This document shows, piece by piece, positions 13,174-25,265 of a stretch of DNA of 64,000 bases (the stretch's first letter is position 1; each line of letters begins with the position of its first letter). A program made the position numbers and the translations under genes. A model generated the notes under the pieces. That model saw only the letters and a program-made list of their open reading frames with translations, was not told where the DNA came from and did not search any database. Origin of the DNA: Cristatella mucedo (taxonomy: Eukaryota; Bryozoa; Phylactolaemata; Cristatellidae); contig WPIO01000094.1 of assembly GCA_009760855.2 (NCBI GenBank), positions 1,026,001 to 1,090,000 of the forward strand, in the 5' to 3' direction.

Positions 13174-13300
13174 CGCTGCTTTGGCCTAGTGGTTAAGGTG
13201 CTCGAGGTCATGGGCTCGAGCACCGAGGTATATGTGAAGCACCTGAAAAGAGATTAAGCTCTCTTGTGGCGTTATACAAATGAATAATATTTTTTTTATT
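13174..13300 (+). mobile_element. SINE1 (tRNA Ser/Leu-like), with LINE-B-type tail
   Basis: A-box ttggcctagtggttaagg, B-box gggctcgagcaccg, then the shared tail gaagcacctgaaaagagatt and gttatacaaatgaataat, ending in T-rich sequence. Confidence 0.85.
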
Positions 13301-14499
13301 ATTTATTTATCACAAGGCTTAGAAAGAAAAAGTCAAAACATTACCGTACCAAGCATAAACTTATCTGCAGACGGTAGGCTCCACGGTACAAAAAACTGCC
13401 CCTCGCAATTAGAGCCAATACATACAACTGAGAAGGGTTCTAGTTCAATGATCAACTAGTGTGTTAAACTTTTTTTTTTTTTTTTACAACAGATCAAACA
13501 AGCTGCCAACAAATTTCTCCGGCAACTCTGTGGCCAACTAGCACCTAATAGATGCTGTTCATGGAATCGTCAAAAACGTGAAGAATACTTTTTTTTTAGA
13601 AGATGCTCCACTTTGAATATTCATAGATTTCGTTCCCTTAACAAATTTAATGTAACGTATATCGTCTACAATTCCACAAAGACAAATTAGGTGTTTTGGT
13701 GGAGGTTTGATTTGGTTGAGGCAAGCACGGCATGACAAGGCAACCAGGAATGGCAACTCAAAAAAAGTGTTACTATTATTACTTGCTTATATCTGGGAAA
13801 AGACAACTCAAACTCTGGAAAGAAGTATGCCCGCTCTGGCAGTTCTTTCTTTAGATAGCCAAAACGTGATGAAAAAATACAATTCAAAATAAATTGCATA
13901 ATTTTATGATCGAAATGAAGTTAATTGCTATAAGTGCAACAGTATTGCTCTAATTTTTCCACATCCATTGCTATACAAGTTTAGAGCTCTCAGTTTTGGT
14001 AGTTTTTACTTAAGGCTTTTTCAATGTAATTTAATTTTCAACAGGAAGTGCATTTTGCAAAATTCAAATTTACATACATTCGAGCTATTTTCTCACTGGT
14101 CATCGCCGGCAAGCAAATAAGCAGCAACTATCGTTTACGAGATTTATGAAAGTATGGACATACATTAAAATAAGAGTAATTTTTAATTATATTTTCACAT
14201 TTAACAGTAAATGCATTCTCTAATTCATATTTTAATAAGCAAATTGTGCAGGCACACTTCACACTGGTCAGACTTGCCTAACGAATCAGATGTGATATCC
14301 GTTATGAGTTACTTAGGTGCATTCCAAAAGATCGGTTATCAAAAGAGCCATTGACTTTCTACATATGGTGATAAATAAGGTTGGTTGCCAGGTAGGCGGA
14401 CAAATCCAAGAGATTCAGCCGGTGTCTCCTTTGTTAAATGAGCTGCTATGGCCCTAGGTAGATCAATGGATACAAAGCAAAATCACTACTCTGACGGAC
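13301..14499. other. PDCD11 intron sequence, nothing recognised
   Basis: AT-rich with T-runs near 13470 and 13585; no gene or repeat family seen. Confidence 0.45.
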
Positions 14500-14998
14500 A
14501 AGGCCTGCCATGGCTTGGCTCCTTCATATGCATACGAAAGGCTGCATCAGCTTCAGCCTCCTGGAATCCCCAGTTCGTCTTTGAACAAAAACATAGCAGT
14601 TCAATTCCTTTGCCTATAGACTGTTAGAAACAGAAAATTTTGCTCGGCAGGTCCTAGAATGGAAACTCACTTTCACAATTCGTATGCAACAACATAAATT
14701 CTCCTGCCGCCGACAGCAGCTCAGCATGATACCACTCATCATTCAATCGCGTTTCCCTTTGCAGCAAATGCAAAGTATTTAGAAAGAGATTGAGTTCTCT
14801 GAGGGTGCTTTATCAAGTGTATTATTATTATCCTTCCAGACGTCCACTTCTATTCAACTCACATCCTCGACTCCCCCCCCCCCCATCTCTGCTATGCCTC
14901 TCTTTTTGCGGTGCGAGATAAAAGTCGGTTGGTTAGCATATGCAAATCAAACACAGCCAAGGCATTTATGTGCTAGGCAAAACTCACCAGCATAGCTC
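14500..14998 (+). mobile_element. LINE family A fragment, split by a family B insertion
   Basis: 14500-14725 encodes a degenerate KARHGLAPSYL ... LWNSLP region of family A. Its 3' part resumes at about 14834 (catcctcgactcccc ... gctatgcctctctttttgc). Confidence 0.75.
14726..14833 (+). mobile_element. LINE family B 3' end nested in family A
   Basis: Tail segment (atgataccactcatcattca, ttgcagcaaatgcaaag, gattgagttctctgagggtg, then (ATT)n) placed inside the family A copy. Confidence 0.75.
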
Positions 14999-15225
14999 TG
15001 CGAAAATACAGACATAGATAAATTAAATCTCTCTTTTTGAGCTCCACTTGTTCGAATCTGAGTTCTGAATGTTCTCTTGCTGGCACATTAATGGAAGCGA
15101 GAAAAGTGCTGTAGCTAAGGCTCTCAACTCATTAAAGGACATGGACCATTCACCACAAAGAGCAACTGTATAGCCGTGCCACCGAGCCTCTAGCTCTAGC
15201 CACTGCTGCCTATGAATAACAACCC

Positions 15226-15226
<1 letters not shown>

Positions 15227-15292
<66 letters not shown>
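15227..15292. repeat. (CT)n microsatellite
   Basis: Perfect CT repeat of about 33 units in the PDCD11 intron. Confidence 0.97.
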
Positions 15293-15293
<1 letters not shown>

Positions 15294-15686
15294 AAAGAGA
15301 CCTCTCGAGAGGAATTCATGCTCTGCCATTGCCAAATTATTTGCCGCATAACCTGCTACAACCCTTTTTGAGGTTAGGCTATCAAAACACAGGCCGGCTT
15401 TCATGTGAAGGTATTTGACTTCAGTAGACAATAGGATCACTCGCCGGGTCTTGCTTGCTGGCCTGTTCACAGCTGCCCTCGTGAGACTACCTCTGCTGAT
15501 GCTGCACAAGGCTCCATATAGAATTTTGGCAAAGCACCCTTACAGTTCGAGATTTTTTCGATTGCTGCATTTAACAGGCCATGCTCACAAATATCCTTCA
15601 TTGATAAGCACAACATGCAGGTCTGCCCCAAGCGGTGATGCTACACAACAGGGAAGATGGACGTTTTGCGAATGTGCAACACTTAC

Positions 15687-15839
15687 CCTAGTTGTAAGAG
15701 TCTCAATACTCACGGCGCCATCCTGGACCGTGGCACTGGCTCGCTGCTTCTTCTTGCTTTGCTGCTTAGCGCTTTTGGACTTGGGCAGCACTTTCGGCAG
15801 TTTCTTCTTTAGCTTTCTATCCACAGTCACCACTGAAGT
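15687..15839 (-). CDS. PDCD11: PDCD11/RRP5 homologue, coding exon 2
   Basis: Residues 41-91 (51 codons, phase 0 at both ends). The acceptor is strong (cgtttcttcttcag before ACTTCAGTG) and the donor is AGG|gtaagt. It encodes a basic linker (VDRKLKKKLPK, then SKSAKQQSKKKQR) followed by SIETLTTR. That is the position and character of the lysine-rich, nuclear-localisation-like linker before the first S1 repeat in PDCD11. A long (CA)n microsatellite begins only about 55 bp upstream of the acceptor. The exon is low complexity, so its identity rests on its place between exons 1 and 3, matching phase and splice sites. Confidence 0.72.
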
Positions 15840-15892
15840 CTGAAGAAGAAACGACTGTCTGGGCTGCTGGCCGTCATAGGTACACATAGAGC

Positions 15893-17104
<1,212 letters not shown>

Positions 17105-17302
17105 GCGATAATAATAATAATAATAACTTTGATATAGCCCCCTAAGAGAATTCAATATCTTTCTAGGCACTTTACATTTGCTGTGAAGCAAGCACGATCG
17201 AATGGTTAGTGGTAGCATGCTCAATAAACAACAAGAATAACATGGTTAGTGGTGACATGCACAGGGTCAGCATGCAAGTATGGTTAGTGGTAGCATGAGT
17301 TA
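17105..17302 (-). mobile_element. LINE family B 3' end
   Basis: (ATT)n, tail, and the GCATGC-bearing 3' UTR (ggtagcatgctcaataaaca; atggttagtggtgacatgca), minus strand, in PDCD11 intron 1. Confidence 0.8.
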
Positions 17303-19287
17303 GCACAACCACCATAGCTTCCTGGCTCTCCCCGCCCCCGACCATATGCAAGAGAAGACGAACTCTCGGCTTTGGAGGAAGGCAGCATCAAGTTATTACA
17401 GGAGACCAACGCTCGATATTACAAGGGATCTTGCAACCAAATCTGAACCAGGACGGCCCTACTGGACAATGATGTGAGTGGAACGTCGACAAAGACAAGC
17501 AGTGGGGATGGGACTCATTCAGTTGTGACAGCACACGTCCTGTCAGCATTGGCTTGCTTAGCTGCTCCGGCTCAACTATAAGATAAGATACAAGATAATA
17601 CTTGATACTAATATAAGATACTAATAATATAAATAAATATAAATATAAATAAACAATACTAATATAAGATAATACTTGACAAGAATGCAGCTTTGTGAGT
17701 ACACTCTATGAGAGGGTACACGGCCAGTACCCCAGTTCAAAATTAACAATTTAACAATTTTCGAAAATAACCACGCGTTAGAGCACTACCCATAAGCACT
17801 AAAAAGGTATCACGCCCACCCCACCTCCAGAGTCAACACAAAGTCTGTGCCACGCTTACTAGCAGGTGAAAAGCAGAAAGAACAGCATGATTTGGGGAAT
17901 TCCTACCGACATGCAAGGCAAATCCTGAACCAACAGCCAAATATTGGCAACCTAAGTCAGCCAGCACTAAGGTCAGCTTTTGAATTTACCTCCAGCATGT
18001 AGTTGTTTAAAAAAGAATTTCAACGAAACCAGCAGCAGTCGTTCAGCCAAAAGCAAAGCTAGAAGTGACTGCTTCTCCAGCACTGGCATTACAAGTATAA
18101 TATAGAAGGTTCAACACATTGGTATCACTAAAATTGAACCACTATTTACTTTTCAATTGAAATGGATGAGCTGGTAGCCCGATAGCCTCTGCTTTCTTAG
18201 GTTTATGCTGTTCAATTCCTCAGCTCAATGCACTACAAACTGCTTTCTTTCTATCGCTAAATATAACACTCGAGGAGCATTCGTCTATAAGGATCCAGTG
18301 GCCAATCTAGCCACTTTCACTGTTATACACTTTTAGTTAAATTGAGTCCAGATGTACTGGCAAGATGCACTCTCATACGTACGATTATTCGAGTTGCTAG
18401 ATCACAGCAAACTAATTTCGGCCCATTCGAGTAATGCTGTCCTGTGGCAGTGATCGATGGACGTCGGCAGCAGCCAGCGATAACTGCATACACGCTAGAG
18501 CCTCAATGTTTTGGAGATATGGCAAGGACAGTCTGCACAAGCTAAGAAGACCCTGAAAAGAATTGGCCTCCGAAGAGGTGAATAAAGATGGCAGAAAACT
18601 TCGACGATTGCCATGGCCACTGCCAAGCAGCTACGTAAGGCTGAGACATTAATAAATCAGTAATGTCAAAAACGACAGGGATTATGTTCAGACGACGGAA
18701 GTCCGACGAACGTCTTTTTGACTGCACCAGCACCGACAGGCACGAAACTGACGGCCACGAGTCCTGCGGATCGATCCTGATATTGTCCTATCTCGAAACC
18801 TTCGCAAAAGACCGCAGCCTAGGTGCGATCGCACCTAGCTCTACGATCCAACGCCTCTTTGCCAGCACCTGATGCAGAGTCGATCTAGAGTTCCGCGCAG
18901 CTGGGCACCGTCCCCGACTCCCAAACCCGGGTATGATTCGCTGTTAGCCCCTCACCCGCCACCGACACGAAGAGGCACGCGCTAAGCATCGCCGCGACGT
19001 CTACTTCACAATTCGGTGCGGAACACTCGGCGAGCAGCAACAACGACACGTGCGGCGAGAGAAAACCACGCGCCAGCTTCCCGACGGCCAGCAGGAGAAT
19101 GCTTAGGTCTTAAGGTCGCCGCGAAACACTCGAGAGCTACACCACCGCAGCATATTTTAAAAGAACAGTTACGACGCAAAACTGCCCTAACGCCGCCTGG
19201 CGTAGCGAGTAGCGGGTGCGGCGCTCGTCCAGCTGAGGAGTGCCGCGCCGCCGGAGCAGCAGCAGCGCCGCGCCGTCGAGTTCGTAC
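17303..19287. other. PDCD11 intron 1, promoter-proximal part
   Basis: Contains an AT-rich ATAAGATA/ATATAAATA repeat patch (17578-17680) and a perfect 20-bp palindrome at 18819-18838. GC content rises from about 18880 towards the promoter. No other exon seen. Confidence 0.45.
18819..18838. repeat. 20-bp perfect palindrome
   Basis: CTAGGTGCGATCGCACCTAG, self-complementary over its whole length, about 570 bp inside PDCD11 intron 1 from the start codon. Its GCGATCGC core recurs in the divergent promoter at 19676-19683. Confidence 0.9.
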
Positions 19288-19407
19288 CCCGAACAAATCC
19301 TCCGCCGCGTCTTCGGCTCTGGCCTTTTTCGCTTTCGGTACATCCGAGCCATCGCCTCCCGAACGCTTTATAGGGTTGCCTCTCGGAAAGTAATCCTCGC
19401 TAGCCAT
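19288..19407 (-). CDS. PDCD11: PDCD11/RRP5 homologue, coding exon 1 (start codon)
   Basis: First coding exon, residues 1-40. RRP5/PDCD11 is a nucleolar protein made of many S1 RNA-binding repeats plus C-terminal HAT/TPR repeats. It works in the small-subunit processome and in pre-rRNA cleavages leading to 18S and 5.8S rRNA. The exon opens MASEDYFPRGNPIKR, which resembles the short FPRG-containing N-terminus of animal PDCD11. A lysine-rich stretch (KAKKAR, residues 25-30) follows, then EDLF, matching an acidic NLF segment in vertebrates. I end it at GGG|gtacga because that leaves phase 0, which the next exon needs. The frame stays open to 19006, but beyond the donor it becomes arginine/alanine-rich and is probably intron. 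The ATG faces the ATP5MK start 431 bp away. Confidence 0.8.
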
Positions 19408-19838
19408 GGCTCTCTAGGGACGTCTGCGGTGCCGCTCGCTACAACACCAGCACCAGCGTGGCCAGTCGACCTTCAACTTGACGTTGTGCACCAGCAAGAA
19501 GCACTTGGTGAGCTAAATTTAGAAAGCGATGCCAGCTAACCAAACTTAAAATGGCTTATAGTATTTTATATAAAATATATAATATTTGAAGAGATCTATG
19601 TTATTAGAGACCCTGAAGCTACTAGCTTTCTTGTTAGTGCTTTCTAGGTGTACGCCTGTGTCCGCTGCGTTGCTGCGATCGCTCCGTAAGTTTGTTTGTC
19701 TGCGTTAGTGTCTCTTCCTCTCGTTCTTTTTCTTGCTCTCTCCCTCTCTTAAACACATAATCTTCTTTGCAAATTTGCAGTTGCCGTACGTCAGTGGTGG
19801 TTTGATTCTCCATTTATTTTGGCGTGCAGTTTTAGAAC
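19408..19838. promoter_or_regulatory. putative bidirectional promoter PDCD11 / ATP5MK
   Basis: These 431 bp separate the divergent start codons and must hold both 5' UTRs and the core promoter(s). The PDCD11 side is fairly GC-rich; the middle (19550-19590) is AT-rich with a TATAAAATATATAA-like run. A palindromic GCGATCGC is at 19676-19683. A pyrimidine-rich stretch with TTTCTAG near 19640 could be a transcription start. CTCC|gtaagt at 19686 and ttttggcgtgcag at 19829 could be the donor and acceptor of a small 5' UTR intron in ATP5MK. Start sites are inferred, not shown. Confidence 0.6.
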
Positions 19839-19925
19839 ATGGCCGGTCACGCCGACGAGTCGCAGTATAAATTCACTGGCTGGCAGAAGAACTTCAACAC
19901 ATACACCAAGAAAGGCAGATTTAAC
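19839..19925 (+). CDS. ATP5MK: ATP5MK (DAPIT/USMG5) homologue, coding exon 1
   Basis: Residues 1-29 of a 64-residue protein. ATP5MK (DAPIT, USMG5, subunit k) is a single-pass inner-membrane subunit of mitochondrial ATP synthase that helps hold the dimer or tetramer together. The exon reads MAGHADESQYKFTGWQKNFN and then TYTKKGRFN. It matches the family signature QYxFTGxxKYFNSYTxxGRxN in order and spacing. The exon ends in phase 0 at AAC|gtaagt, a near-perfect donor. The ATG is the first after a plausible 3' splice site (gcgtgcag) and has an AACATGG context. Confidence 0.9.
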
Positions 19926-21742
19926 GTAAGTCTCTCGTCTCCTGCTGCTCTTCCGTATAGGCGACCAGATACGAACAACTGTCTACTTTACGAAGCTGTG
20001 CTAAATCCGTTGCCGCTAGCCTAGCCGGTAAACCTGGCCGACGTCCGGTTTTACCCGGTCCTGCCTGGGGGGGGGGGGGTGGACGCTGTCGTTGTTTGCT
20101 CTGCTTTGCTTGCTCAGCACGTGGCTCTGCCCTGTGGAGAGACTGGGAGTATTTGTCGATTGTCAAGGGCCTGAGCTGTGCAATCCGCTGCTGTGCGATG
20201 CCCACGATTACGAGCTGAACTTGGACAATTAACCGTGAGTTATGAGTGACTACCAGGCCAGTGTCTAAGGCATGAGACTGACTGCCGTCGCTCTCGGGGA
20301 GCAACGCTCAGCTGGGTGTGGATGGCTCTTTGCGTAATAATGCAGCCGGTCGGGTGAGCTATCAACAGTCACTGTACTTGCCATTGTTACTGTGGTGTGA
20401 CAAATACCATAGGGCTCGTGAATTAGCCACGTTTCTGATGGAGTACATTCATTGGCAGACAGACGGCCTTTTACTTGTCTGCCGATTGTGATGCTTAATT
20501 TTGATCGTGATGCTGATATTCTTGCCACGAGCCTGGGCTCAGTGGTCAGGTACTGTTGAAGCTGTAATAGACAAGGACTGGGATCATCCTCCCTCGTAGT
20601 GAGATCTCTCTCCCTCCCGAGCTCTTTTGTGAACCACTATTAGCTTGCCTGCAAACAGATGGCTACAGGGATGGTTTGGTTTGCCTGAGCTTACATTTAC
20701 CGGACGTCTACACTTCAAACAAGGCCTCTCAGCTGTACACGTCCTTGAAATTCGATGATGGGAATTTTCTTTCCGGTCGTGTTCCATTCTTGTGTGCACG
20801 TGTAAATGAGAGCATGTCGGTGAATAGAGTGTGGATTGATCTTGGCTTGCTTGCTTTGTTTGCACCTATCTGGTATTGCTGGTGACAAGTGCAACTGCCC
20901 TCGTGATCGTGCTGTAAGAAAATGTCAATTATTCCCTGCCATGTCCTGTATTTTTGCTAGCATAGCTGCCGAGTTTATCGAGCTGCTGCTGCTGCTGCTG
21001 CATGATCTGCTGCTTCGACGCTGTTCTGCCTGTCGATGTGCCACGCCAAACCAGCTGTATCCTAGCCAAGGCTAGACCGGCATATGCTTGCGTGTTAGCT
21101 TCTTTGCTTAAGATTGCTCTCTATGGTGTCTTGCTGCTGCTGCCTTTCCTTGCTTGACCTCGTTTTGTCAAGTTCGTGCGTGTGAGTATTGTGCAGGTAG
21201 TGCCCACGAGTGTGTTCTGCAGACATGCATTGTCAGTGGGCCCAAGGATGGCTTTCAGTGCCAATTTGAAGCACCGAACTCCTCGAGGCTGCTCTGTAGA
21301 GCGATAGCTAGGTCGGGCGGTAGAAACCATAGCATTGAGTATGGCCAGTGTGTCTACTCAGGTCACTACCGGGGTCGTACAAGAGTGCCTTCCCTGCTCT
21401 ACACGAGCTGGGTTCGGTACTGTCCACTCCCTCTTCGCTTTCTGTTGACAGCTCGTTTGCTGTTACGTTCTTGGTCACGGTGTTCATCATCTGCTGTAGT
21501 GTCGGTAGCAGCTTCTACCGACTGCTATCCCCCCCTCCCGCCACCGCCTCCGGCTGGCACTGCTGGTATAGGAGATGGTGCTGGCTGGCTGCTGGACTGC
21601 GATTGCTGGAGCTCCAGGCCCCAAGCAGCCTGTTGGTCACGTGCAATATGGCCTGCCCATGCTTTATGTGTCACGCCTTTTCTCCTGTGTCATTAAGCAG
21701 GCGAGCGATTGTCGTCAAGTAAGTCGTGCTTCATCTTTTCAG
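19926..21742 (+). other. ATP5MK intron
   Basis: 1,817-bp intron with gtaagt and cttttcag ends. It has a G-run at 20067-20079 and a short CTG run at 20983-21001. The several 60-180-codon open frames have no conserved features, and no second exon is needed to complete the protein. Confidence 0.7.
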
Positions 21743-21850
21743 ATCGTGGCCAGCACTGTAGGCTTCTCGTTTCTGACGTACATGTGGCTGACAAGAGGGT
21801 CAAAGAGCAAGAGTATTGCTGCTCCTGCCTCGACCGGCAGCCATCATTGA
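21743..21850 (+). CDS. ATP5MK: ATP5MK (DAPIT/USMG5) homologue, coding exon 2 and stop
   Basis: Residues 30-64 and the TGA. The acceptor ttcatcttttcag is strong and phase 0, matching exon 1. The peptide IVASTVGFSFLTYMWLTRGS, then KSKS and a short tail ending GSHH, is one hydrophobic membrane segment followed by a basic cluster. That is the layout of ATP5MK (small residues, hydrophobic helix, LRSKK-type basic end). The joined protein of 64 residues is close to the usual length of about 58. The intron is 1,817 bp. No canonical AATAAA was seen soon after the stop; the 3' UTR end is undefined. Confidence 0.88.
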   Translation: MVASTVGFSFLTYMWLTRGSKSKSIAAPASTGSHH

Positions 21851-22639
21851 CCTGGAGGCTTCAGTTCAGTGGCTTACAGTGGCCACTGTCGACACAAGAG
21901 TGCTGCCGGAACACCCATCGTTCTACTTGCATTTGGCTAACCAGCTAGTAATGCTGTGGTGTTAGTCGCACGTGTGATGTGATTCCCTGAATAGATAACT
22001 AATAATGTAAGGTGTTAAGACTTGTCTATCTAGTTTTGTGCTATCAGCACAGTAGTTTGCCAGCTATCGAAACTGCCTACTGTAAGCCATAGCTTGAATT
22101 TAATGTTCATGTACTAAGGCTACCAGTAATCAATGCTGCTGCTCTGGATTGCCTAGCAAGATAGCCGAATGCTGTTTACAAACGAATCAGCCACTTGTTG
22201 GTCTTTACTGGTGTACCGGTCTGGTATTACTCAGCAACTGTTAAGACAAGAGTGCGCCAGCCAAGACTTCATACCCAGTTGTCCCCACAGACATAATTAA
22301 GTCATCACCTGGGGTTCAGTTCAGTGCTTCTCAAGCTGATATTTAAAAAAAAGCAAATGTATGTGTACAATGTGGTGCGGTCTGTCGGAAGTTTAAGCAC
22401 CTGGTGGCCATACTTGCCACAAAGTTTGAGGCTTTCGGTTGTAAAATATCACACTGCGTTAAGGATAAATTACTTGGCATTGACACAGCCATGGTGATCT
22501 TGAATGTCATGAAAATCAAGAATGTCATGTAATTAATTACTTAATCATGGGCTAATGGAAAGAGGCACCACAATGATTTCTAATCACCCACTGCATGCCG
22601 GCTGGTGTGGGAGCTAGGATTTTCCCTAGCTTCAGTTTT
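21851..22639. other. downstream of ATP5MK; 3' UTR and intergenic
   Basis: Should contain the ATP5MK 3' UTR end, but no canonical AATAAA was identified. Nothing else recognised. Confidence 0.4.
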
Positions 22640-23960
22640 GTACCAGCCCCAAAGCCTCTGATTGCACAGGCCGTTAGACCAGCAAGAAGTGAGTTAGCAG
22701 AAGTCAAGACTGGATGACACAAATGCATGAACCAATTTAGATGGGGTATTCCTGTCTAAACAAGCCCGAATTTGAGCTATGTTATGTAGCTGAATGTAGG
22801 CAGTAGGCATTGTGGAGCTGATGTGGTCTAACGAAAGGTCACTTTGGAACAGGACACCTAGATTGTGTGCAGATTAAACCGAACATAAGCCGGCAGGGCC
22901 GATTTTGAGTCAGGTTTTTCAATTTCTGTATCACACTCGATTTGCCCATAACTAGGAAGTTGGTTTTATCGCCACTCGATTCCAGAAAGTTTGCAGTCAT
23001 CCATGTGGGGATGTCATCAATACATAACACCATGGGAGTTGAGAAAATTCGAGGTGCTCTAAGGCTGAGAGAGATCAAAGCAAAGGTGCCACTGAGTGTC
23101 ATCTACATAGAAGTGAAAGCCTAGATTGTCTCTGGCAATCACACCTGTTAGAGGGAGAGTATAAACCGTAAAATGAACAGGACGAAGGACTGATTCCTGA
23201 GGTACCCCATATTTCACAGGCTCCTCACATTATCTTTGTACATCCATACAAATAGTCGGCAGTCACCAGCTGAGATAGGACCTGAGCCACTGCGAAGCAG
23301 GGCCAGTGATGCCCAGGCGAGATGAGAGGCCTTCAAGAACTACTTGGTGATCAAAAGCTGCCGAAAAATAGAAAAAAGTAAAAATATAATTCATTTGTAT
23401 AGCGCCCCAAGAGAACTAAATCTCTATTCAGGCGCTTCACATATTATGCCTCGGGGCTCGAGCCCACGACCTCAGCCAGACCTTAGTCGGGGCGAGCACC
23501 TTAACCGCTGGACCAACCCAGCTCGGCAATAGAGCAAAACGAGAAGAGACCAGACCTAAATTTGTATTCCTAAGTAGGTCGTTACACACCCGAAGCAATG
23601 CCGACTCTGTGGAGTGATGAGCTCTAAAACCAGACTGGAACTTACTGGCATGGTTTGAAGTTGCAATATAGGAATTAAGCTGGTCTGCTACGACTCACTC
23701 CAGTATCCTCGATAGGAACTGTTGAAATGAGACTTGGTGGAAGTTGCTCAAGTTCTCTCCTGTCTAGTGTTGCTTTCTTGAGTAGTGGCATGAAAACAGC
23801 CCTTTTGAAAAGTGCTGGGACATAGCCTGAGGTTAATGACATATTAGTGATGTTAGTTATGCATGGCAGCAGCAGATCAATGTAGAAGTAGGACAGTGGG
23901 AATAGGGTCAGAGGGCTAGTTGTCTTCTTTGATTTGGAAATGAGCTTCAAACGAGGTCGT
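22640..23960 (-). mobile_element. LINE family B, partial copy with nested SINE1
   Basis: Minus strand. RT remnants include NFLVMGKSSVIQKL (near 22910-22960) and the pre-RT region LTSGYVPALFKRAVFMPLLKK (23780-23850). Frames are broken. Interrupted at 23379-23526 by SINE1. Confidence 0.75.
23379..23526 (-). mobile_element. SINE1 nested in LINE family B
   Basis: Minus strand, full-length looking: A-box (tggtccagcggttaaggtgc on the minus strand), B-box (gggctcgagcccc), shared tail (gcgcctgaatagagatttag; cgctatacaaatgaattata). AATAG-containing sequence on both sides may be a target duplication. Confidence 0.85.
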
Positions 23961-24559
23961 TAAGCTGCAATAATCTTGTGGCATGAAATAAGAACGTTTC
24001 GCTCTGATGGAACGTATCGCTGTTGATGCAGCTGACCCTCAGCAAAGCTTGGTAGCATGTACACGTGCACCGGAGGACAGGCTATTATCCCCTCGACTGT
24101 AATTATGCCCTGCTATAATGAAGTCACCTTCTAGTCACGTGGCTGCTGCTGGGCTAGCGCCAAAACTATGACCGTGTAACAAAACCGCATGCACCAGCAA
24201 TCGCAGGGAAACTAAACAGTTAACCTACTAGTGAACCCTACGTACATCAGGACTACTAGGGGATGCAGAGTAACAGTGATTCAAGCATTCGCGAACGCCG
24301 CAGGTTTGTCCTTGGCCGCAGCTATATTTGTTTGAGACCAGTGGAGGTGTCTTGGGATGACAGTCCGCTATCGTCAACGAGCGACTGATTAAAAGGAGCC
24401 AGCCTCACGCATACACATGAATTGCTTTTTAGATCGCTTCAGCTGCTCAAGCCTAGGGGACCCATTGAACAACATACCACTCCGTAGCGAGGAATAAACG
24501 GCCACGCTGGCCGTGCTGTACAGAAGAATCAGACATCATTAAATGGTTAACAATTTGCT
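23961..24559. other. nothing recognised
   Basis: No gene or repeat family identified. Confidence 0.35.
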
Positions 24560-25265
24560 GGTCAACTATGAGAGGTCTCACTCCCCAGATATCACCGGAT
24601 CAGCCCTTGAAGTTTTCAGCCTTCTTCTCAGAAAACTGTGCACATTTGTGCCTCCATAAAGTCGCATCAACTGAAGCAATTGCTGATTCGCAACCTGTGA
24701 CCTTCCTGAAGAGATCTCCCGAGGTTTCTGAATGCGGTGTGCTTAACTTAATACGGTCTAGTAAAAAGAGCTTGTCTCTTGAAGATTATATACCACGTGT
24801 ATTATATACGCACATATATATACATATATATATACACACGGTCTTCACTGGCAGAGAAACTAAGCTTAGCCGTTCACTGAGATTTTTAACGCTTGTCTGG
24901 AAATGGGTGGATGTAAGAAAGTCCTTCAAATCGGCCATCCCTAGACCGATGCTTAAAAAGCTTGGATTAGTTACAGAGGTCCTAGCAAACTATCGTTCAG
25001 TTTCCGTTATTCTTTTTCAGTCAAAAAAATTCTGAAAAATAGTCGGTAATCAGCTGGCAGAAAAAGTTGAAAACAATGAAACTTCAGAAAAACTTCAATC
25101 GAGATTGAGGCGGCGGCACTTCACCGAAACTGACCTCCTCCTTGCAACGAATGACATCCATCCTATGCAGCAACAATGACTGGAAAGTAACTGCCCAAGC
25201 AAACTGTGATATATGTTAGCTGCCTTCGACATTATTGATCACGATGTCCTACTTGAACGATTGGA
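24560..25265 (+). mobile_element. LINE family A, pre-RT/RT fragment
   Basis: Broken frames give SFKSAIPRPMLKKLGL, LANYRSVSVI (the LLKKPxLD...NYRPVSNL pre-RT motif) near 24910-25010 and AAFDIIDHDVLLE at 25205-25260. An AT/CA patch lies at 24800-24840. Confidence 0.7.
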
